The notes under the pieces were generated by a model. The model was not told where the DNA came from. It saw only the letters and a program-made list of their open reading frames with translations, and did no database searches. DNA of 64,000 nucleotides from Pseudomaricurvus sp033283335 (GTDB lineage Bacteria > Pseudomonadota > Gammaproteobacteria > Pseudomonadales > Cellvibrionaceae), in assembly GCA_033283335.1 (NCBI GenBank), contig JAWMQP010000009.1, positions 1-64,000 of the forward strand, given 5' to 3'. Numbering within the stretch: position 1 is the first letter of the stretch; every line of letters starts with the position of its first letter. The translations under genes and the position numbers were made by a program. Positions 7,978-15,464 of the stretch are shown piece after piece.

Positions 7978-8484
7978 ATGGGGTTCAGAGGTCCTAGAAA
8001 AACGGGCAGGCCCAGAAAGATTGGAAGGCCCAGGGCTGCCAGAAGGTCTAAGAGTTGGATCCGGCCGCTGATCTTTGCCGTGTTTATTGCCGCTGCGGGC
8101 TACAGTGTACTGGACTCACGGCAATCGCCTGCGCCGGGTGGTGGGGTGTCGGATGATGCCCTGGTGGCCTCGGCTTACGAGAATCAACAGAGCGATCTGC
8201 AGGTACAGGGGGAAGGGGTGGTACTTCGCATCTTGCCCGACGATACTCGCGGTAGCCGGCATCAAAAATTTCTGCTCAAACTGGCGTCCGGCCAGACCTT
8301 ACTGGTTGCCCATAATATCGATATAGCTCCCCGTATCCCCCAACTGCAAGAAGGGGATGTGGTGGCTTTTCGCGGCGAGTACGAGTGGAACGAACGGGGT
8401 GGCGTCGTGCACTGGACTCACAAAGCCAATGACGGCAATCACCGCAGTGGTTGGCTCCGGCACCGGGGAATTACCTATGACTGA
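7978..8484 (+). CDS. DUF3465 protein with basic N-terminus
   Basis: A 168-residue protein with a highly basic N-terminus, one membrane segment (about residues 27-42) and a C-terminal DUF3465 domain (about 65-165). The domain contains GEGVVLRILPDDTRGSRHQKF and ends WTHKANDGNHRSGWLRHRG. Its biochemical role is unknown. The N-terminus holds two AT-hook-like GRPRK/GRPRA units before the membrane segment, which are unusual. AAGGGGG upstream gives a good ribosome-binding site. The last eight bases overlap the start of the chromate-transporter gene, indicating translational coupling. The domain name is from memory. Confidence 0.8.
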   Translation: MGFRGPRKTGRPRKIGRPRAARRSKSWIRPLIFAVFIAAAGYSVLDSRQSPAPGGGVSDDALVASAYENQQSDLQVQGEGVVLRILPDDTRGSRHQKFLLKLASGQTLLVAHNIDIAPRIPQLQEGDVVAFRGEYEWNERGGVVHWTHKANDGNHRSGWLRHRGITYD

Positions 8485-9727
8485 CTCTCCTGAGAGCAAG
8501 GCACAGGTCAATAAGAGTGAGGCTCAGGCCCCCGCCCTATCGCGCAGTTTGGCGGTGTTTTTTACTTTTCTGAAATTGGGGCTGACGTCGTTTGGCGGTC
8601 CGGTGGCGCATCTGGGGTACTTCCGTAAAGAGCTGGTGGAGCGACAGGGCTGGGTGTCGGAGGCGCAATATGCCCAGTTGCTGGCCATTTGCCAGTTTCT
8701 GCCGGGGCCGGCCAGCAGCCAGCTCGGGTTTGCGCTTGGCCTGTTGCGGGGCGGCTGGTTGGGCGCACTCGCCGCGTTTGTGGCTTTTACCCTGCCGTCG
8801 GTGGTGTTGCTGTTTGGTTTTGCTGTACTGCTACCGTATTTGTCCGGCGCGTCCGGCTTGGCGGTTATACACGGTTTCAAGTTGGTGGCCTGTGTGGTGG
8901 TGGCAGACGCGGTGCTGTCGATGGGACAAAAGCTCTGCCCGGACTGGCCCAGGCGCCTGATGGCGGCTTTGGCGGCCACCGCTCTGTTGCTGCTCGACTC
9001 GAGCGGTCTGCAATTAGTGGTGGTGCTCGGGGGGGCGCTGTTGGGATTGTGGTGGTGCCGGGATCCCGTGCGGCTTGGGCAGGGGGCCGTCGGGGTGGGC
9101 TACAGCCGCATGCTGGGGTTGTGGATACTACTGGTGTTTGGGGTGTTGTTGCTGGGCTTGTCGGTACTGCCCCTTGCGGAAGGCAGCCTGCTGGCCACTG
9201 CGGAGGTATTTTATCGGGCTGGAGCCCTGGTGTTTGGCGGCGGCCACGTGGTCTTACCGTTGCTGGAGCAATCCCTGGTCGAACCAGGCTGGGTGAGTGA
9301 AGAACACTTTCTGGCCGGCTACGGCGCGGCCCAGGCGATTCCCGGCCCCATGTTTGCCTTTGCCGCGTATCTTGGCGCGCTCATGCCAGAGGCACAGGCA
9401 AGCTGGTGGGTGAATGGCTGCGTGGCCCTGGTGTGTATGTTTTTACCGGGGTTTCTGCTGGTGTCGGCGCTGCTGCCCTGGTGGCAGTCGCTGCTGGCGC
9501 AGCCGCGAGTGGCGCGTGCGGTCGCCGGGGTTAACGCGGTGGTTGTCGGGCTGTTGGCGGCGGTCTTATATGACCCGGTCATGACCACGGGCATTCGCTC
9601 CCTGGCCGATGCGGGCATTGCGCTGTGCGGGTTTGGTCTGCTGCGTGTTGGCCGCTGTTCATCCTTGTGGGTGGTGGGCTGGTGTGTGCTGGCCAGCTGG
9701 GTCTTGAGTGTGTCCTTATGGGAGTAG
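8477..9727 (+). CDS. chrA: ChrA-type chromate efflux transporter
   Basis: A 416-residue polytopic membrane protein made of two homologous CHR halves (long-chain ChrA type). The first half has TSFGGPVAHLGYFRKELV near residue 35, followed by QFLPGPASSQLGFALG. The second half repeats the pattern with VFGGGHVVLPLLEQSL and YGAAQAIPGPMFAFAAYLG. The family exports chromate, probably in exchange for sulfate or protons; physiological substrate cannot be read from sequence. The ATG at 8477 is chosen because it overlaps the upstream stop (ATGACTGA) and gives a normal ChrA N-terminus; the frame stays open further upstream inside the DUF3465 gene, but those residues do not look like ChrA. Confidence 0.9.
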   Translation: MTDSPESKAQVNKSEAQAPALSRSLAVFFTFLKLGLTSFGGPVAHLGYFRKELVERQGWVSEAQYAQLLAICQFLPGPASSQLGFALGLLRGGWLGALAAFVAFTLPSVVLLFGFAVLLPYLSGASGLAVIHGFKLVACVVVADAVLSMGQKLCPDWPRRLMAALAATALLLLDSSGLQLVVVLGGALLGLWWCRDPVRLGQGAVGVGYSRMLGLWILLVFGVLLLGLSVLPLAEGSLLATAEVFYRAGALVFGGGHVVLPLLEQSLVEPGWVSEEHFLAGYGAAQAIPGPMFAFAAYLGALMPEAQASWWVNGCVALVCMFLPGFLLVSALLPWWQSLLAQPRVARAVAGVNAVVVGLLAAVLYDPVMTTGIRSLADAGIALCGFGLLRVGRCSSLWVVGWCVLASWVLSVSLWE

Positions 9728-9792
9728 CGGCTATTTGGCGTGCATTATTGGTCAACTTCAAGTGCACCTGTAGACAAGTATTCCGGCGACAG

Positions 9793-9834
9793 CGGCTTTT
9801 TTCTCACTAAAGACAACTATCTTTACTAAAGCCG
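9793..9834. promoter_or_regulatory. nested inverted repeats upstream of the TonB-dependent receptor
   Basis: An outer pair, CGGCTTT (9793-9799) and AAAGCCG (9828-9834), encloses an inner pair, TAAAGA (9808-9813) and TCTTTA (9820-9825). The structure lies 66 bases after chrA and about 90 bases before the receptor start. It could be a chrA terminator, since a T-run follows the first arm, or an operator for the receptor. No known binding consensus was recognised. Confidence 0.4.
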
Positions 9835-9920
9835 TTTGCTAGTCGGTTCAGAGAGAAAACGATAACAAAACACTATTCGTAACATTGAGTTTCCCAATAT
9901 TTGAATAATAACAAGAGGAA

Positions 9921-12335
9921 ATGGCTATGCAGCACCGCTCCACAATCCGTGTCCTATTCGCCGTCACTACCGGTTTACCCCTGTCGGTTTTCCCCCTGCT
10001 AGGTCTCGCCCAGTCCAGCTCCTCTTCGGAGCGGGAAATGGTGTTGGAGGAAATCGTGGTCACTGCCCGACGACGGGAACAGTTGGCGCAGGACGTGTCC
10101 GACTCCATTACGGTGTTTAACCAGGCGCAACTGGATAATGCCAATGTGGTGAATGCCGCTGATTTGGCCCTCTATACACCATCGGTGCAGGCCAATCCCC
10201 GCTTCGGCAGTGACAATACCACCTTCGCCATCCGCGGCTTTGCCCAGGAATTACGCACTACCGCGTCAGTGGGTGTTTACTTTGCCGAGGTGATTGCACC
10301 GCGCGGAGCCAACTCACAGCAGTCCGGGGATGGCGCCGGCCCGGGCGATTTTTTTGATCTGGCCAATGTTCAGGTACTGAAAGGGCCCACCGGCACACTG
10401 TTTGGGCGTAATACCACCGGTGGTGCGGTGCTGATTACGCCGCAGCGACCCACCGATGAGCTGGAAGGCTACCTCGAAGTGTCGGGCGGCAATTACGACA
10501 TGTGGCGCCAGCAGGGGGTGTTGAATATTCCCATTACGGACAACTTTAAAATACGTCTCGGTATCGACAATCAAACCCGCGATGGTTACCTGAATAACAT
10601 CTCCGGTATCGGGCCCGATGAGTTTGCCGATTTGGATTACACCGCCTATCGGGTCAGTGCCCTGTGGAACATCACCGACAATTTGGAAAGCTATACGGTG
10701 CTGCGCTATTCAGAGTCGGAAAACAATGGCTATCCCTCGTCCCTGATTGACTGTAATCCTGCGGCTGGATTCTTGGGTCAGTTGTGTATGGCTGACCAGA
10801 TGAGTCGACAGGCGTCGGGTGACGATGACTTTTACGACGTCTACAGCTTTGTGCCGAAGCCGGTGAATGAGCAGGAATTTTTTCACATCAGCAACCGCAC
10901 TTCCTGGCAGATCAATGACAACCTGGCCATTACCAACATCTTGGCCTACGGCACCCTGGAAACCCGCCAGCGCAGTTCAATTTATGGCAGCAACTGGCAG
11001 GTGTTTGGTGCCGATCTGATTTTCCAGCAAGTGGGCTTGGCGGATGGCCAAAATACCACAGACCAGGAGACCTGGGTCGAGGAACTGCGTATTCAGGGTG
11101 ACAGCTTTGATGAGCGCTTATTTTGGCAAGCCGGCATTTACTACGAAAAAAGTGAGCCGGTGGATGATTATGGTGCGCAGTCTCCGGCCATCATTGCCTG
11201 TGACCAAGCGACCATCACCTCCACAGACCCCAACGATTTTCGCTGTAATAACCTGTTGGGAGTCGGTGCCTTACAGAGTGTCCCGGGTGGCGTTACCTAC
11301 ACCAACAAAGCCATATATGCACAGGGTACTTACGAGTTAAGTGAGCGCTGGAGTGTGACCGCTGGGCTACGCTATACCGAGGATGAAACCGAGGGTTACG
11401 CCAACGACACTGTTTATTATTTTCCTGGCCCTGCGCAAGGGCTTTTTCCCGGTTCCCTTTCGCCGCCGATGGCCTCTTTGCTGGACCGCCGGACCCCTTC
11501 AACCGACAGTGACGAACCCACCTGGCTGTTGGGGCTGGATTACAAACCCACGGAAAATCAGTTGTTTTACGCCAAGTACACCCGCGGTTACCGTCAGGGT
11601 AGCGTTAATATTGGCGGCTCCACCGGACTGGATATCCACGGACCAGAACAGGTGGATACCTATGAGCTGGGTTCCAAAACCAGCTTTCAGGGCGGTGTGG
11701 CAGGCACCCTCAATGTGGCGCTGTTCTACAACGATTTTCAGGATCAGCAGGTTCAATTTGGCTACTTCAAAACCACCGGTGTCGGAACTACGGCCATCGT
11801 CAACGCTGGCGCCTCCACCATCTGGGGGCTGGAACTGGAAGCCAATCTGCAGTTGACCAATTACTTCATCCTGAGTGGCAGCTACACCTATCTGGATACG
11901 GAAGTGGATTCCCTCGATTTTCCCCCTGTTCCGCCCAACGTGGTGGCCTCGACGCCTACAATCACCACAGCAGAAGGGGAGCCTCTATCCTTCGCCCCGG
12001 AAAATAAACTTGTATTAACCGGCACTTGGATAGTACCGATTGATGCAAACTGGGGCGATATGCGCCTGTCGCTGACCTATGTCTACACCGATGAAATGCA
12101 GGCTGTATCTAAGGAAACTTCTCCGCTTGCCACCCTGTCGGATTACGAACTGGTCAACCTGAATTTCAACTGGAGCAATGTGCTGGGCAGTCCGGTGGAT
12201 GTGTCGGTGTTCGGCACCAACATCACCGATGAAGAGTACCGTACCTATTTGACCGGTAACTGGAATGCGGGCTTTGAGTTTGGCCAGGTAGGACAGCCGC
12301 GCATGTACGGTGCCCGGGTGCGCTACAAATTCTGA
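9921..12335 (+). CDS. TonB-dependent outer-membrane receptor
   Basis: An 804-residue receptor. It has an N-terminal signal peptide ending near LGLAQS, a TonB-box-like segment (EEIVVTARRREQ, about residues 37-48), the plug domain (about 50-170, with VQVLKGPTGTLFGRNTTGG) and a 22-strand-type beta-barrel. It ends in aromatic Phe (VRYKF), as outer-membrane barrels do. The class imports iron chelates, vitamins, glycans or other bulky ligands using TonB energy. No ExbBD-TonB, siderophore or glycan genes flank it, so the ligand is unknown. AGAGGAA upstream of the ATG is a good ribosome-binding site. The spacer before it carries a nested inverted repeat. Confidence 0.92.
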   Translation: MAMQHRSTIRVLFAVTTGLPLSVFPLLGLAQSSSSSEREMVLEEIVVTARRREQLAQDVSDSITVFNQAQLDNANVVNAADLALYTPSVQANPRFGSDNTTFAIRGFAQELRTTASVGVYFAEVIAPRGANSQQSGDGAGPGDFFDLANVQVLKGPTGTLFGRNTTGGAVLITPQRPTDELEGYLEVSGGNYDMWRQQGVLNIPITDNFKIRLGIDNQTRDGYLNNISGIGPDEFADLDYTAYRVSALWNITDNLESYTVLRYSESENNGYPSSLIDCNPAAGFLGQLCMADQMSRQASGDDDFYDVYSFVPKPVNEQEFFHISNRTSWQINDNLAITNILAYGTLETRQRSSIYGSNWQVFGADLIFQQVGLADGQNTTDQETWVEELRIQGDSFDERLFWQAGIYYEKSEPVDDYGAQSPAIIACDQATITSTDPNDFRCNNLLGVGALQSVPGGVTYTNKAIYAQGTYELSERWSVTAGLRYTEDETEGYANDTVYYFPGPAQGLFPGSLSPPMASLLDRRTPSTDSDEPTWLLGLDYKPTENQLFYAKYTRGYRQGSVNIGGSTGLDIHGPEQVDTYELGSKTSFQGGVAGTLNVALFYNDFQDQQVQFGYFKTTGVGTTAIVNAGASTIWGLELEANLQLTNYFILSGSYTYLDTEVDSLDFPPVPPNVVASTPTITTAEGEPLSFAPENKLVLTGTWIVPIDANWGDMRLSLTYVYTDEMQAVSKETSPLATLSDYELVNLNFNWSNVLGSPVDVSVFGTNITDEEYRTYLTGNWNAGFEFGQVGQPRMYGARVRYKF

Positions 12336-12385
12336 TGCGGGTCTAGCGAGTGCATTCAATGGTGATCAATAGTGCAGCCTTCTAA

Positions 12386-12493
12386 TGGTGCGCCACCATG
12401 TGGTGCACTAAAAGGAGGTTGCCTGGATTTCGTGGGATAGAAATTTGAGGGGGCGAGAAAAATATTGGTAACTATTGGTGCGCTAGCGCACCA
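12386..12493. promoter_or_regulatory. cluster of TGGTGC-type palindromes
   Basis: TGGTGCGCCACCA (12386-12398) is followed by TGGTGCAC (12401-12408), giving alternating TGGTG/CACCA half-sites. About 70 bases on, TGGTGCGCTAGCGCACCA (12476-12493) is a perfect 18-base palindrome. The half-site resembles the GCACC/GGTGC half-site of NtrC, but spacing and orientation do not match the standard NtrC operator. They lie 100-200 bases upstream of a sigma-54-like promoter, the normal enhancer distance. Confidence 0.5.
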
Positions 12494-12589
12494 GGTTGAG
12501 ACCAAAATTAATGTGATTTGTGCCAGGGTCCGTTCGCGACAGGGGGTTTTATTGGTTTGAGGCGTACTGGTTGAACTTTTTTGGTGAGT

Positions 12590-12605
12590 TGGAACGGATT
12601 GTGCT
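12590..12605 (+). promoter_or_regulatory. candidate sigma-54 (-24/-12) promoter
   Basis: TGGAACG (12590-12596), four bases, then GTGCT (12601-12605). The invariant GG and GC are ten bases apart, as in the TGGCACG-N4-TTGCA consensus. It lies about 87 bases upstream of the channel gene start and downstream of two palindrome clusters that could bind an enhancer protein. Confidence 0.45.
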
Positions 12606-12691
12606 GTCTCCGTGTTAGTGCCTTAACCAGTGCATTAGCCCGTGGAATAACCACATACCGTGTATACGAAACACTGAAAGAGATCACTTTT

Positions 12692-13528
12692 ATGGCTTAT
12701 ATCGAACCCTCGGAATTTGCGACGAAAATGGTGGATTCAGGTGAATCCAAAATTTATATGTCCAACAAGGATGTGTTAATCCGCGCCTTTATGGCCGGTG
12801 CCATCCTTGCATTGGCGGCTATGTTCGCCATTACCGTGACCGTCAAAACCGGCTCGCCGCTGGTGGGCGCTTTGCTGTTCCCGGTGGGCTTCATCATGTT
12901 GTACCTGATGAAGTTTGACCTGCTGACCGGTGTATTTACCCTGGTGCCACTGGCGCTGATTGACAAGCGTCCGGGGGTAACCTTCAGTCAGGTGTTACGT
13001 AATTGGGGACTGGTTTTTACCGGCAATCTGGCCGGAGCCTTAACCGTTGCTGTTATGATGTCCTTTGTGCTCACCTACGGTTACAACGTCGATGGTGGTG
13101 CCTTGGCGGATAAAGTCGGTAGCATTGGTGAATCCCGTACCGTGGGCTATAAAGAGCATGGCCTGGGTGGCTGGATGACCATTTTCATTCGTGGCATGTT
13201 GTGTAACTGGATGGTCTCCATGGGCGTGGTTGGCGCGATGATCTCCACCTCCGCCACCAGTAAAATGTTCGCCATGTGGATGCCCATCATGCTGTTCTTC
13301 TTTATGGGCTTTGAGCACTCCATCGTCAATATGTTCCTGTTTCCATTCTCGATGATTATGGGCGGTGACTTTACGGTAGCCGATTACATTTTGTGGAATG
13401 AATTGCCAACCGCGCTGGGTAATTTGGTGGGTGGCTTCGTGTTTGTGGGACTGCCGCTTTACTACACCCATGTGCGCACCAGCCCGGATCGTGAGCTGCT
13501 GAAAAACCCTTCCAGTCAAGCGGCGTAA
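12692..13528 (+). CDS. formate/nitrite transporter (FNT) family channel
   Basis: A 278-residue inner-membrane protein of the FocA/NirC family with six expected membrane segments. Family features include MKFDLLTGVFTLVPLALIDK after the second segment, RGMLCNWMVSMGVVGAM in the middle and GFEHSIVNMFLFPFSMIMGG in the fourth to fifth region. FNT channels pass formate, nitrite or related small anions. Position next to a PP2C-kinase fusion, which I recall from nitrate-assimilation clusters, favours nitrite, but nitrite or nitrate reductase genes are absent here. The ATG at 12692 is chosen because the frame upstream does not look like protein and AAAGAGA precedes the start. A sigma-54-like promoter lies upstream. 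Confidence 0.88.
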   Translation: MAYIEPSEFATKMVDSGESKIYMSNKDVLIRAFMAGAILALAAMFAITVTVKTGSPLVGALLFPVGFIMLYLMKFDLLTGVFTLVPLALIDKRPGVTFSQVLRNWGLVFTGNLAGALTVAVMMSFVLTYGYNVDGGALADKVGSIGESRTVGYKEHGLGGWMTIFIRGMLCNWMVSMGVVGAMISTSATSKMFAMWMPIMLFFFMGFEHSIVNMFLFPFSMIMGGDFTVADYILWNELPTALGNLVGGFVFVGLPLYYTHVRTSPDRELLKNPSSQAA

Positions 13529-13630
13529 GGGATGAGGTAAAACATTAACACCTCCAACACTGAACAGGCCCTTACCATTGGCAGCAGTGGTGAGGGCCTG
13601 CCTGCATCCGAGGGATCGGGCAGGTCGACG

Positions 13631-15340
13631 TTGCGGCTGGCGGTAGGTCAGTACAGCAGCGCCGGTCGCAAACCTCTCAATCAGGACTGCCACGGTTGTC
13701 GGCTGCCTGAGGAGCCCTCACTCAGCACCAAGGGTGTGGCGATGGCCATTGCCGATGGCATCAGCAGCAGCCAGGTGAGCCAGGTTGCCAGCCAGGCGGC
13801 GGTGTCCGGCTTCCTGCACGATTATTACTGTACCTCCGAAGCCTGGTCCGTGAAACAGTCGGCCGTGAAGGTGTTGAGCGCCATCAACTCCTGGCTCTTT
13901 GCCCAGACCCGCAGTAGCCCATACCGCTTCGACAAAGACAAAGGTTATATCTGTACCTTCAGTGGCATGGTGTTCAAATCCAACACCGCCCATGTGTTTC
14001 ACGCCGGTGATGCCCGGGTGTACCGGCTGGTGGGCAAAACCCTCGAACCCTTAACCCAGGATCACCGCCATGTGGTGTCGGCAGAAACCAGTTACCTGAA
14101 TCGGGCACTGGGTATTCACCCGACCATTGAGCTGGATTATTTACAGCTGCCGCTGGAACCCGAGGATGTATTTGTACTGACCACCGATGGGGTGCACGAA
14201 TGGGTCACTGAAAAAAAGATGGCGACGCTGGTTCGCATGCACGCCGAGGACCTGGACTGGGCCGCTCGAAGAATACACGATGCGGCCCTCAAAGCCGGCA
14301 GTGATGACAACCTGACGATAATGATCGCCCGGCTGGAGCAGTTGCCGGACCCATACCTGGAAGAGGTCGCTGTGCAGGCCAGTCAATTGCCGCTGCCACC
14401 GGCACTGCGGCCGCGGATGGCGTTTGATGGTTTTGCTTTGCTGCGGGAATTATCCATCAGCAGCCGCAGCCATGTGTATCTGGCACAGGATCAAGACACC
14501 GGTGAATACCGGGTGATCAAAGCACCTTCGCGGGAGTTGCGAGACAATCGGAGCTACCTTGAAGGTTTGCTGACCGAAGAGTGGATCGCCCGTCGCCTGG
14601 ATAACGCGCATATCCTCAAAGCCCCCAAGCCCTCCCGTGCCCGGCAGTTTCTCTATGTGCTGCTGGAGTATGTGGATGGCCAGACACTTGATCGCTGGAT
14701 GGTGGACAACCCCAGTCCAGGACTTGATCAGGTGCGCGATATTGTCTGCCAGGTTGCAGAGGGCTTGCGGGCAATGCACCGCCAGGAGATTTTGCATCAG
14801 GATCTGCGTCCCAAAAACCTGATGATTGATCGGGCGGGCACGGTCAAAATTATTGATCTGGGGGCCGCTCGGGTGGCCGGCCTGGAAGAGATCCGGCCGC
14901 CGCGCAGCAGCCAGACCATCGTCGGCACGGCACGCTACACCGCCCCGGAATATTTTACCGGCGAGTTGGCGACAGAGCGGGCGGATATTTTTTCTCTGGG
15001 GGTGATCACCTACCAGATGCTGACCGGTAAATTGCCTTACAGCGACCGTCTCGCCGCTACCCAGTCCCGTGCCGAACAGAGTAAGCTGCAGTATCAGTCA
15101 CTGTTGCTGCACCGGCCGGACCTGCCGGTGTGGGTAGACGAGGCCATCAAAAAAGCGATCCGTATGGATCCGCTCAAGCGCTATCAGGAAGTGTCGGAAT
15201 TCGCCCACGATTTGCAGCACCCCAACCGAGAATTTGTGCACCAAACGCGACCGCCATTAATCGCTCGCGATCCACTGCGGTTCTGGCAGTGTGTGTCGTT
15301 TGTATTATTGGTGTTGCTGATTGTGCAATCATCCCGCTAG
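13631..15340 (+). CDS. PP2C phosphatase - serine/threonine kinase fusion
   Basis: A 569-residue bifunctional signalling protein. The N-terminal PP2C domain (about 1-235) keeps the metal-binding motifs NQD, ADGIS, GDARVYRL, TTDGVHEW and SDDNLTIMI. The C-terminal protein kinase domain (about 260-520) has the ATP lysine in RVIKAPS, the catalytic loop HQDLRPKN (HRD is HQD) and DLG instead of DFG; the glycine loop is degenerate. A membrane segment (about 548-566) ends the protein. The architecture is known to me from nitrate/nitrite assimilation clusters, and here it follows an FNT channel by 102 bases, so control of nitrogen uptake is a reasonable inference. Translation seems to start at a TTG; the frame is open 30 codons further upstream but has no ATG or GTG. 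Confidence 0.88.
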   Translation: MRLAVGQYSSAGRKPLNQDCHGCRLPEEPSLSTKGVAMAIADGISSSQVSQVASQAAVSGFLHDYYCTSEAWSVKQSAVKVLSAINSWLFAQTRSSPYRFDKDKGYICTFSGMVFKSNTAHVFHAGDARVYRLVGKTLEPLTQDHRHVVSAETSYLNRALGIHPTIELDYLQLPLEPEDVFVLTTDGVHEWVTEKKMATLVRMHAEDLDWAARRIHDAALKAGSDDNLTIMIARLEQLPDPYLEEVAVQASQLPLPPALRPRMAFDGFALLRELSISSRSHVYLAQDQDTGEYRVIKAPSRELRDNRSYLEGLLTEEWIARRLDNAHILKAPKPSRARQFLYVLLEYVDGQTLDRWMVDNPSPGLDQVRDIVCQVAEGLRAMHRQEILHQDLRPKNLMIDRAGTVKIIDLGAARVAGLEEIRPPRSSQTIVGTARYTAPEYFTGELATERADIFSLGVITYQMLTGKLPYSDRLAATQSRAEQSKLQYQSLLLHRPDLPVWVDEAIKKAIRMDPLKRYQEVSEFAHDLQHPNREFVHQTRPPLIARDPLRFWQCVSFVLLVLLIVQSSR

Positions 15341-15464
15341 CGCCTGCCCTGTCGTTAAACTGTTTTGACCAGAACTGTCGGGCCAGTCAGTCAGGCAAGA
15401 GCGGTCAGATGTGCTTTACTTGTGGCTGCGAGCCCTATAACTCACAACCAGAAGTAAAAATCCG

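Noticed and set aside
13541..13630. Upstream extension of the PP2C-kinase gene from a possible ATT start
   Set aside because: The frame is open, but ATT starts are very rare, and the TTG at 13631 begins just at the conserved PP2C N-terminus.
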